Part shown: positions 1-4,744 of the stretch, one piece after another
Layout: every line of letters begins with the position of its first letter
How positions within the stretch are numbered: position 1 is the stretch's first letter
Assembly: GCA_023458615.1 (NCBI GenBank)
Contig: JAEWYV010000039.1
Location: 1 to 9,031 of the forward strand
Direction of reading: 5' to 3'
Length of the DNA: 9,031 nt
Source of the DNA: Bacillota bacterium
GTDB taxonomy: Bacteria > Bacillota > Clostridia > Christensenellales > CAG-138
Notes under the pieces: generated by a model
The model's database searches: none
Told to the model about the DNA's origin: nothing
Seen by the model: the letters and a program-made list of their open reading frames with translations, nothing else
Position numbers and translations under genes: made by a program

Positions 1-314
1 GAAAACTGTTCCAAGCCCTCCGGTGTGAGTCGAATTCGGACATACCTTCGGTCGTTCGGATCCAGTTCGCGCTCGGCCATATTGCTATTGACCAGATTGT
101 TGACGGTTCTGCTCATTGTACTGGTATCCAGATTGAGTAGACCTGCCAGATCGACCAAAGAAATGCTTTTCGCGCGTCCAATCTCGACCAGTGCGTGACA
201 CTGCGCCATCGAGATGCCGCAGCAGGCCATTTCACCGTCCTCCAGCACACCGAGTTTTCGCTCCAGAATGCGAATGAGTTCGCGCAGTTGATTGCTTTCC
301 ATCTGTGTTTTCAT
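1..314 (-). CDS. MarR-family transcriptional regulator, C-terminus cut by window edge
   Basis: Reading the minus strand from the ATG at 314-312 gives 104 codons that stay open to the window edge, so the gene is partial. The start is preceded by GAGGTGG at good distance. The visible protein starts MKTQMESNQLRELIRILERK and continues with a winged-helix region: a helix-turn-helix around residues 50-75 (SLVDLAGLLNLDTSTMSRTV) followed by the wing with D-P-N-D-R-R and R-I-R-L-T-P-E-G, the hallmark of MarR proteins. These are dimeric DNA-binding repressors or activators that usually bind palindromes and respond to small ligands or oxidation. Residues 31-39 hold a Cys-Cys-Gly followed four residues on by Gln-Cys-His, giving three Cys and one His in a short stretch, which could sense metal or redox state (inference). 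It is divergent from the dmkA-like prenyltransferase, so control of that gene and of itself is plausible. Family assignment is firm; ligand unknown. Confidence 0.87.
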   Translation of the reverse strand, partial: MKTQMESNQLRELIRILERKLGVLEDGEMACCGISMAQCHALVEIGRAKSISLVDLAGLLNLDTSTMSRTVNNLVNSNMAERELDPNDRRYVRIRLTPEGLEQF

Positions 315-336
315 AAAACCACCTCGTCTTGCAATA

Positions 337-366
337 ACTGTAACACAAAACAATTGCAAAATGCAA
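337..366 (-). promoter_or_regulatory. Candidate promoter of the marR gene
   Basis: On the minus strand TTGCAT (366-361) and TACAGT (342-337) are separated by 18 nt and lie just upstream of the marR ribosome binding site. The -10 box matches consensus at four of six positions. The -35 box lies inside the TTGCA/TGCAA dyad at 354-366, the arrangement expected of an autorepressed MarR gene. Prediction by eye only. Confidence 0.4.
354..366. promoter_or_regulatory. Palindromic candidate operator TTGCA-AAA-TGCAA
   Basis: A perfect 5-bp inverted repeat with a 3-bp centre (equivalently TTGC-N5-GCAA) sits 40 nt upstream of the marR start codon and overlaps its likely -35 box. MarR dimers typically bind such short dyads, so this is the best operator candidate for the adjacent regulator. 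Dyads with the same TTGC/GCAA arms occur at 3350-3360 and 4453-4467. Binding is inferred, not shown. Confidence 0.4.
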
Positions 367-441
367 CTAATATTAAAAAATATATGATCCGCCGAACCAT
401 GATTTTTGCGGTGTTAAAGCGACAGGAAGAAGCCCGCGCTG

Positions 442-470
442 TTGCGACATGGGCGTTCCTTTGGTATAAT
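442..470 (+). promoter_or_regulatory. Sigma-A type promoter of the dmkA-like gene
   Basis: TTGCGA at 442-447, a 17-nt spacer and a perfect TATAAT at 465-470, which is also preceded by TGG so that it forms an extended -10 (TGnTATAAT). It points to the prenyltransferase start at 509, leaving a leader of about 30 nt with AGG at 501-503 as ribosome binding site. No dyad is seen inside this promoter; the TTGCA/TGCAA dyad lies about 75 nt upstream. Confidence 0.68.
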
Positions 471-508
471 GCATTGAATTATTTTGGCGGGTGCGTAGAT
501 AGGTAAAT

Positions 509-1477
509 ATGAAGATTAAAGCATTTTTGAAACTGGTGGAGATTCAAACCAAGGTTGCCAGCGTGATTCCCTTTTTTACGGCTCTGCTCTATGTGCTTTA
601 CAGCACAAAGCAGATCAATACGCTAAATATGGTAATCATGTTCTTCTCGATGATCATATTTGACATGACCGTTACGGCGCTGAATAATTATGGAGATTAT
701 TCTCGGGCAATTAAAAAGCACGGCTACAATTATGAAGTCCATAATTCTATCGTGCAATACAACCTCAAAACCTCAACTGTTAAAATCGTGATTGTGGTTA
801 TGTTTCTGCTCTCTGCGACATTGGGCGTTTTGCTCGTCTACCGGACGAATATCATTACGCTCCTGCTCGGCGGGGTTTGCTTTGCAATCGGTTTTCTGTA
901 CTCCTTTGGGCCAATGCCGATTTCGAGAACGCCGTTTGGCGAAATTTTCTCCGGGCTTACGATGGGCATCGGGATACCGTTCATCACATATTATGCCAAT
1001 GTGTTTGATCAAAATGTGCTGAATATTACATATGCAGCGCCGACGCTCTCTGTCACGTTGGATGTCTATCAAATTGTCGGAATTCTGCTCGTTTCGCTGC
1101 CGTGCGTCTTTGGCATTGCCAATATCATGCTGGGCAACAACATCTGTGACATTGAGGATGACCTGCAAAATAAGCGCTATACGCTACCGGTTCTGGTCGG
1201 CAAGGATAAGGCGCTTGTGCTCTTAAAACTGCTGTACGCCCTTGCCTATGTCGCTATCGTCGCGGCGGTTGTTCTGCGCTATTTACCGCTTTACTCTTTG
1301 CTGGCGCTGTTGACGATGATTCCGCTCGCCAAAAACATCAAACGCTTTGCAGCAAACGCAACAAAAAAAGATACCTTCGGACTTATTGTTGCGAGCTTTG
1401 TGCAGATTAGTGTGTCTCTGATTATCACAATCGGCTTAGGCATTCTGGATGCATCGCTCCTGCACTGGCTGGCCTAA
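509..1477 (+). CDS. dmkA: UbiA-family prenyltransferase (DmkA/MenA-like), demethylmenaquinone synthesis
   Basis: A 322-residue integral membrane protein of the UbiA superfamily, which joins a polyprenyl diphosphate to an aromatic acceptor; in the MenA branch the acceptor is 1,4-dihydroxy-2-naphthoate and the product is demethylmenaquinone. The two Asp-rich Mg-diphosphate motifs are visible: Asn59-Asn60-x-x-Asp63 (in TALNNYGDYSRA) after the second helix, and Asp214-x-x-x-Asp218 (NNICDIEDD) in the fifth-helix region, followed by a YTLPVLVGK loop. The SFGPMPISRTPFGEIFSG segment is typical of this branch. About eight or nine hydrophobic helices cover the rest. The start has AGG five bases upstream and a strong promoter. 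It is divergent from marR and converges on apbE with only 15 nt between stops. With Ndh2, PplA-like and DmkB-like genes nearby it most likely supplies the quinone used for extracellular electron transfer, as DmkA does in Listeria. A role in ordinary respiratory menaquinone synthesis cannot be excluded. Confidence 0.85.
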   Translation: MKIKAFLKLVEIQTKVASVIPFFTALLYVLYSTKQINTLNMVIMFFSMIIFDMTVTALNNYGDYSRAIKKHGYNYEVHNSIVQYNLKTSTVKIVIVVMFLLSATLGVLLVYRTNIITLLLGGVCFAIGFLYSFGPMPISRTPFGEIFSGLTMGIGIPFITYYANVFDQNVLNITYAAPTLSVTLDVYQIVGILLVSLPCVFGIANIMLGNNICDIEDDLQNKRYTLPVLVGKDKALVLLKLLYALAYVAIVAAVVLRYLPLYSLLALLTMIPLAKNIKRFAANATKKDTFGLIVASFVQISVSLIITIGLGILDASLLHWLA

Positions 1478-1492
1478 CAACTCGCTTTTCAA

Positions 1493-2545
1493 TCAATATA
1501 GGTCGGAGAGCTGATCGGTAATTTTGTAATTGCCGATCAGGCTACTCTGCGTTTCATATTTTCCGCGGAGCCCTTCGGTAAAGTAGATGTAGTGATCCTT
1601 GGAGATGAGGATGGCCTCTACGCCATCGAGCGATTCTACCAGTTCGATTCCCTTTTTAACACCGAGCAGGAGTACAGAGGTGGAGAGGCCGTCCGCTTTC
1701 TGCGAATTCTTCGTTACAATCGTTACCTGCTTGATGTTGGTATCCGCCGGAAATCCAGTCTTGGGGTTGAGAATATGATGGTAGATTTTTCCGTTGTAGA
1801 CAAAATACCGCTCATAATCGCCGGATGAAACGACCGACTCATCATCGATTTGCAAGCTCATCAAATAATCGCCGATGGGACTGTTGGGGTCCTGAATGCC
1901 GATAACAAAGCTGCTGCCATCCGGTTTGGAACCGACGGCAAGCACGTTGCCGCCGAGGTTGATCAGCGCGCTGGTCACACCGCGGTTGAGCAGATAGGTC
2001 TTCACCTCGTCTGCAATGGTGCCCTTTGCAATCGCTCCAAGGTTGACCACCATGCCCTTGTCCTGCAATTCTATCTGATCATCGTCCAAAAACTGCATTT
2101 TATGATAGTCAATCAACGGGAGAACTGCGTCCAGTTCCGCCTGCGACGGGTAGTGCCCGTTTGGCGGGTCGATTGCCCAGAGATCGATCAGCGGGCCTGT
2201 GGTAACATCAAACAGACCGCCGGTTTTCTCGCTGAAAAACAGGGAGTCCTTTAAGACGCGATAGGTCAGATCGCTGACTTTGACGGGCTTGATGCCAGCG
2301 CTTTGATTGAGATTGGAAACATCGCTTCCCTCTACATGCATGCTGAGTGTGTTTTCAAGGGAACGAATCCAATCAAAGGAATCCTGAATCAGGGTGTCGC
2401 TGTCTTTTTTATTGTATTGATAGATTTTTAACTCAATAAGCGTATCCAGCGCAAACGTTCTGCCGTCTAGTACCTCCTGCTCTGCGGAGCACGCTGTGAG
2501 TAACGTAACGAGCATTAGAATCGGGATGAGTAACTTCTTTCGCAT
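1493..2545 (-). CDS. apbE: ApbE-family FAD:protein FMN transferase, lipoprotein (FmnB-like)
   Basis: A 350-residue exported lipoprotein that should transfer FMN from FAD to Ser/Thr residues of partner proteins outside the membrane. The N-terminus is a type II signal peptide with lipobox LLTAC, lipid-bearing Cys19. ApbE signatures follow in order: GRTFALDTLIELKIY (28-42), the S-D-V-S-N-L-N block (74-80), GGLFDVTTGPLIDLW (109-123), NLGAIAKG (168-175), INLGGN (195-200), SSGDYERYF (240-248), HHILNPKTGFPA (256-267) and KADGLSTS (283-290), in which Asp285 and Thr289 match the metal-binding Asp and Thr of the family. The length is normal and nothing is missing. The start is set by AAGGA seven bases before the ATG. 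It lies 47 nt downstream of the response regulator gene on the same strand, so the two are probably co-transcribed. The nearby PplA-like lipoprotein, with two Ser-containing flavinylation-like motifs, is its likely substrate. Confidence 0.95.
   Translation of the reverse strand: MRKKLLIPILMLVTLLTACSAEQEVLDGRTFALDTLIELKIYQYNKKDSDTLIQDSFDWIRSLENTLSMHVEGSDVSNLNQSAGIKPVKVSDLTYRVLKDSLFFSEKTGGLFDVTTGPLIDLWAIDPPNGHYPSQAELDAVLPLIDYHKMQFLDDDQIELQDKGMVVNLGAIAKGTIADEVKTYLLNRGVTSALINLGGNVLAVGSKPDGSSFVIGIQDPNSPIGDYLMSLQIDDESVVSSGDYERYFVYNGKIYHHILNPKTGFPADTNIKQVTIVTKNSQKADGLSTSVLLLGVKKGIELVESLDGVEAILISKDHYIYFTEGLRGKYETQSSLIGNYKITDQLSDLY
1511..1540. other. 13-bp hairpin inside the 3' end of apbE, just past the dmkA stop
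   Basis: Arms 1511-1523 and 1528-1540 pair over 13 bp (eight perfect CTGATCGG/CCGATCAG pairs, one T-G, four A-T) around a TTGT loop. It encodes the last residues of ApbE on the minus strand and lies 34 nt beyond the dmkA stop on the plus strand. Neither side has an adjacent T-tract, so it is not a standard intrinsic terminator, but it is the only strong structure at the convergent gene ends and may limit read-through or stabilise 3' ends (inference). Confidence 0.4.
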
Positions 2546-2592
2546 TCCATTATCCTTATATCTGTTTCAATAGTTGGTTCTTTCGTTTGGTT

Positions 2593-3288
2593 TTATCTCG
2601 CTTCGGGGCCTTTTTCCAATTCGGAATTATGATAGAGCTTCTGCGGGCGACCAACCTCGCCGTAATCCAGCTCGGCCCGAAGCATTCCGCTTTCACACAT
2701 CCGGTCCAGGTATTTTCGAACTGTGATGCGGGAGAGCCCGGTAGACGCGGCGATATCCGCTACCGTGAAGCCGTCCTCTCTGCGGGAGACGATGCCGCGA
2801 ACAAAGGAGAAGGTTTCATTGGAAATTCCTTTTTTTGCGCTGTCGTCCGGCGCTATATAGACGCTGTGAGAAATACAGTGATCGATCTCCTCTTGCGTCA
2901 TGGACTGAAACTGCAGCAGGCATTCCCGCTTGGAAACGGCGCGCAAAATGCCATCGCGAAAGCGGATATTGCTGCATGGCTTTATGATATAGTCCGAAAC
3001 CCCATAGCTGAAGGCTTCCGAAATATACTCCACGCTGTTTTCCGACGAGAGCATCATGACGCACACGAATATTTTCTCGGCGCGAATCCATTTTAACAAA
3101 TCCATATTGGCTTCCCGAGCGGAGGCCAAATCGAGCAGTACGATGTCAAAGGTAAACTTCTTGAGCTTGCCCATAGCCAGTTCAGCGGTCGGGGTACTGC
3201 CAACCGTAGAGAACAGATTCATTTCGTGCAGAAACTGAACCTTTTCTTCTCTTGAGGAATCAATGTCGCTGACAACCAGACATTTCAT
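2593..3288 (-). CDS. CitB/DcuR-type two-component response regulator without a local kinase
   Basis: A 231-residue protein with an N-terminal receiver domain (about 1-120) and a C-terminal helix-turn-helix (about 174-201, FTVADIAASTGLSRITVRKY), followed by a G-R-P-Q wing typical of the CitB/DcuR/MalR group. The phosphorylation site is intact: acidic Asp8 and Asp10, phospho-acceptor Asp53 (FDIVLLDLAS), Ser81/Ser82 at the switch position and Lys103 before Pro104. Regulators of this group usually pair with DcuS/CitA-type kinases that sense C4-dicarboxylates or citrate, and switch on their transport or anaerobic respiration; no kinase gene is in the window. The start has a G-rich sequence (CGGGGG) about seven bases upstream, a weak ribosome binding site. 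It leads a transcription unit with apbE, so it is placed to control, or be produced with, the flavinylation step. Family is clear; signal and targets are unknown. Confidence 0.9.
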   Translation of the reverse strand: MKCLVVSDIDSSREEKVQFLHEMNLFSTVGSTPTAELAMGKLKKFTFDIVLLDLASAREANMDLLKWIRAEKIFVCVMMLSSENSVEYISEAFSYGVSDYIIKPCSNIRFRDGILRAVSKRECLLQFQSMTQEEIDHCISHSVYIAPDDSAKKGISNETFSFVRGIVSRREDGFTVADIAASTGLSRITVRKYLDRMCESGMLRAELDYGEVGRPQKLYHNSELEKGPEAR

Positions 3289-3332
3289 GCGCAGCCCCCG
3301 ATGGTTTCGAATTCTGAATGTATCATATTTCC

Positions 3333-3360
3333 ATTATATACGACTCAAATTGCATTGCAA
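3333..3360 (-). promoter_or_regulatory. Promoter of the response regulator-apbE unit, overlapping a TTGCA-T-TGCAA dyad
   Basis: On the minus strand TTGCAA (3360-3355) and a perfect TATAAT (3338-3333) are 16 nt apart, about 45 nt upstream of the response regulator start. The -35 box forms one half of a perfect inverted repeat TTGCA-T-TGCAA at 3350-3360, so a repressor bound there would block this promoter. Promoter well supported; operator role inferred. Confidence 0.62.
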
Positions 3361-3381
3361 CAGCCCTCGACACAAGAAAGA

Positions 3382-3412
3382 AAAAGGCACAGCCAAATCG
3401 GCCATGCCTTTT
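3382..3412 (-). terminator. Intrinsic terminator of the pplA-like gene
   Basis: Arms 3382-3394 and 3400-3412 form a 13-bp stem (11 Watson-Crick pairs and two G-T) around a 5-nt loop. On the minus strand the stem is followed by a T-rich run (TTTTTCTTTCTT). It begins 22 nt after the pplA stop and lies before the response regulator promoter, so pplA is mainly its own transcription unit. On the plus strand only four T's follow the arm start and termination would be weaker. Confidence 0.85.
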
Positions 3413-3434
3413 GCGCTCTTGCTGAGGTGGGGAA

Positions 3435-4313
3435 TTATTTCCCGAATGCCTGATTGAAAAGATCGTAGTAAGCAATCGCATGGATAGAAACGCTTGCGAC
3501 GCCATCGGCGTGACCATCGGCAGTGACGGGGTAGATGGTCTGGTTGGCAACGACGTAGTCCTCAAGGAGCTGCGCCTGCTGATACCATTCCAGCTTGCTG
3601 CCCGCGGCGGTCATGCCATAGGCTTCCTTCAGCTGATCCTTCGACTGCGCGGTGGCCTTGTCGCCATCCACAACAAAGTACTTGGCGTTGGCGTTTTCGC
3701 CATCTGCAACATATTCCTTGGAATACATCGCGTCGAAGTTTGCGGAAACGATGGTTCCGTTCACAACGATGAACTCGGCAAGCGGCTGCCAGCCGTTCTC
3801 GTCGGGCTCGCCCTTAGCGGTGACAACCGTGGTGGTGCCATACTGGCCAGCCGGAACCGGCTCAGATGCCAGCGCGGCAGAAACCAGCTTGAAGAACTCC
3901 ATAACATGGATCGAGACGCTTGCGCCGCTGTCGGTTTTCAGCGCGGCGGTGTGCCCTTCGCTGTCGGAATAGAGGCTCTCAAACTTGGTCGGATCCTGGT
4001 TTTTCACCAGCCAGTCTTCGGCGGCTTTCGCCTGCTCATACCATTCCGACTTGGCGCCTGCCGCAACCATCGGATATTGGCCGTCCTGGGAAAGGATTCT
4101 CTTGTCGCCGGAAGGAACAACACCGGTGGCGCTCCAGTAGGCGCTGACGATCTTGCCCTTTTCCACCGTAACGGTGACGAAGGGAATCCAGCCCTGGCTC
4201 GCTTCACCCTTTGCAAAGTACACGCCGTCCTTATATTTGCCCGCTGCGCAGCCGGCAAACATGGAGACCATCAGCACGAGAGCGATCATAACTAGTAATA
4301 CTCTTTTTTTCAT
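3435..4313 (-). CDS. pplA: PplA-like lipoprotein with two FMN-binding (flavinylation-target) domains
   Basis: A 292-residue surface lipoprotein. The start is ATG at 4313, because GGAGG lies seven bases upstream; an in-frame ATG two codons earlier (4319) would be only one base from it. The signal peptide ends in MFAGC with Cys22 as lipidation site. The mature part is a tandem duplication: domain 1 about residues 27-148, domain 2 about 156-290. Matching blocks are TVEKGKIVSAYW / IVVNGTIVSANF, MVAAGAKSEWYEQAKAAED / MTAAGSKLEWYQQAQLLED, and the C-terminal D-S-G-A-S-V-S-I-H (128-136) / D-G-V-A-S-V-S-I-H (270-278). By Asp spacing, Ser134 and Ser276 are the likely FMN acceptors (family pattern Asp-x-x-[S/T/A]-Gly-[A/V]-[S/T]); the usual Gly is Ser in both. 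In Listeria PplA carries covalent FMN added by FmnB and moves electrons to extracellular acceptors; the same role is inferred here with the nearby ApbE and divergent Ndh2. Flavin loading is untested. Confidence 0.85.
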   Translation of the reverse strand: MKKRVLLVMIALVLMVSMFAGCAAGKYKDGVYFAKGEASQGWIPFVTVTVEKGKIVSAYWSATGVVPSGDKRILSQDGQYPMVAAGAKSEWYEQAKAAEDWLVKNQDPTKFESLYSDSEGHTAALKTDSGASVSIHVMEFFKLVSAALASEPVPAGQYGTTTVVTAKGEPDENGWQPLAEFIVVNGTIVSANFDAMYSKEYVADGENANAKYFVVDGDKATAQSKDQLKEAYGMTAAGSKLEWYQQAQLLEDYVVANQTIYPVTADGHADGVASVSIHAIAYYDLFNQAFGK

Positions 4314-4339
4314 AACCATACCTCCACGTAATTAATACT

Positions 4340-4369
4340 AATATATCCTAAAAGATGAAATTTTATCAA
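4340..4369 (-). promoter_or_regulatory. Candidate promoter of pplA
   Basis: On the minus strand TTGATA (4369-4364) and TATATT (4345-4340) are 18 nt apart, about 27 nt upstream of the chosen start codon. Immediately upstream is a long A/T tract that could serve as an UP element. A TGCAA half-site (4374-4378) lies a few bases before the -35 box. Confidence 0.5.
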
Positions 4370-4407
4370 TCTAATGCAAATAAAATAAATTAAAAAAATA
4401 AAATAAT

Positions 4408-4436
4408 TTGACTTGTCTATGCAATCACAATATACG
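4408..4436 (+). promoter_or_regulatory. Possible distal plus-strand promoter upstream of ndh2
   Basis: TTGACT at 4408-4413, a 17-nt spacer and TATACG at 4431-4436. If used, it would give ndh2 a leader of about 300 nt containing the hairpin at 4449-4470. The -10 box is only four of six, and a better promoter lies closer to the gene, so this is tentative. Confidence 0.3.
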
Positions 4437-4448
4437 GTGCCAATGAAT

Positions 4449-4470
4449 CGAATTTGCTTCCCGCAAATCG
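4449..4470. promoter_or_regulatory. Dyad/hairpin with ATTTGC-N5-GCAAAT arms
   Basis: ATTTGC (4452-4457) and GCAAAT (4463-4468) are perfect inverted repeats around TTCCC, extended by a CG/CG pair with one bulged A. The core TTGC-N5-GCAA matches the spacing of the dyad at 354-366 next to marR. It sits between the pplA and ndh2 promoters and could be an operator for the MarR protein or, as RNA, a leader hairpin. There is no T-tract, so it is not a terminator. Confidence 0.35.
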
Positions 4471-4625
4471 CAAAAGGGGAAGATGACGTACCCTAAAATC
4501 TTACACAACACCTGTTGCGCAATAAAGAGCGCGTGTTATCGATACAACAAATAGTGGCTAACTCGTGAAAAATCGGATTTATTATCATTTTAAATTGGAT
4601 CGACACGAAATACGTTGTGTGGCAC

Positions 4626-4653
4626 TTGATAATTTTGAAACAATCAGTATAAT
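4626..4653 (+). promoter_or_regulatory. Sigma-A type promoter of ndh2
   Basis: TTGATA at 4626-4631, a 16-nt spacer and a perfect TATAAT at 4648-4653. It gives a leader of about 85 nt ending in GGAGAAGGAA before the ATG at 4745. It is the best plus-strand promoter in the divergent region. Confidence 0.65.
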
Positions 4654-4682
4654 GATAACGTATTCATTTGATCTGTGATAGT

Positions 4683-4704
4683 TATGCGTTCTAGAAGACG
4701 CATA
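4683..4704 (+). other. Hairpin in the ndh2 5' leader
   Basis: TATGCGT (4683-4689) pairs perfectly with ACGCATA (4698-4704) around an 8-nt loop, inside the predicted transcript leader and 27 nt before the ribosome binding site. It could stabilise the message or be a protein-binding dyad; it does not match a riboswitch known to me. Confidence 0.35.
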
Positions 4705-4744
4705 TTCATTGCGACATTCAGTTTGGTAACGGAGAAGGAAAGTT

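Larger units (their letters stand above)
4314..4744. other. 431-nt divergent control region between pplA and ndh2
   Basis: No convincing gene lies here. From left to right it holds the pplA promoter (4340-4369), a very AT-rich tract with A-runs (about 4371-4407) that could act as an UP element or bend, a second plus-strand promoter-like pair (4408-4436), a hairpin/dyad with TTTGC/GCAAA arms (4449-4470), the short palindromes TTGCGCAA (4515-4522) and TATCGATA (centre near 4540), the ndh2 promoter (4626-4653), and a 7-bp hairpin in the ndh2 leader (4683-4704). Its length is unusual for this compact locus and suggests several regulator inputs. Confidence 0.6.

Noticed and set aside
195..506. Open plus-strand frame of about 100 codons before dmkA
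   Set aside because: It lies largely antisense to the marR coding region and across its promoter, has no ribosome binding site and no family resemblance.
2460..2545. ApbE signal peptide segment LVTLLTA resembling an enterococcal pheromone (cCF10 type)
   Set aside because: Short hydrophobic stretches of this kind are normal in lipoprotein signals and the match is not exact.
3480..4295. Long plus-strand frame (271 codons) opposite pplA
   Set aside because: It is antisense to a clearly recognised lipoprotein gene with signal peptide and duplicated domain, has no ribosome binding site and resembles no family.
4483..4554. 23-codon frame with three cysteines in the pplA-ndh2 region, preceded by AGGGGA
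   Set aside because: The purine run is only two bases from the ATG, too close for a ribosome binding site, and expression would need the doubtful distal promoter. It could be a leader peptide but is not supported.
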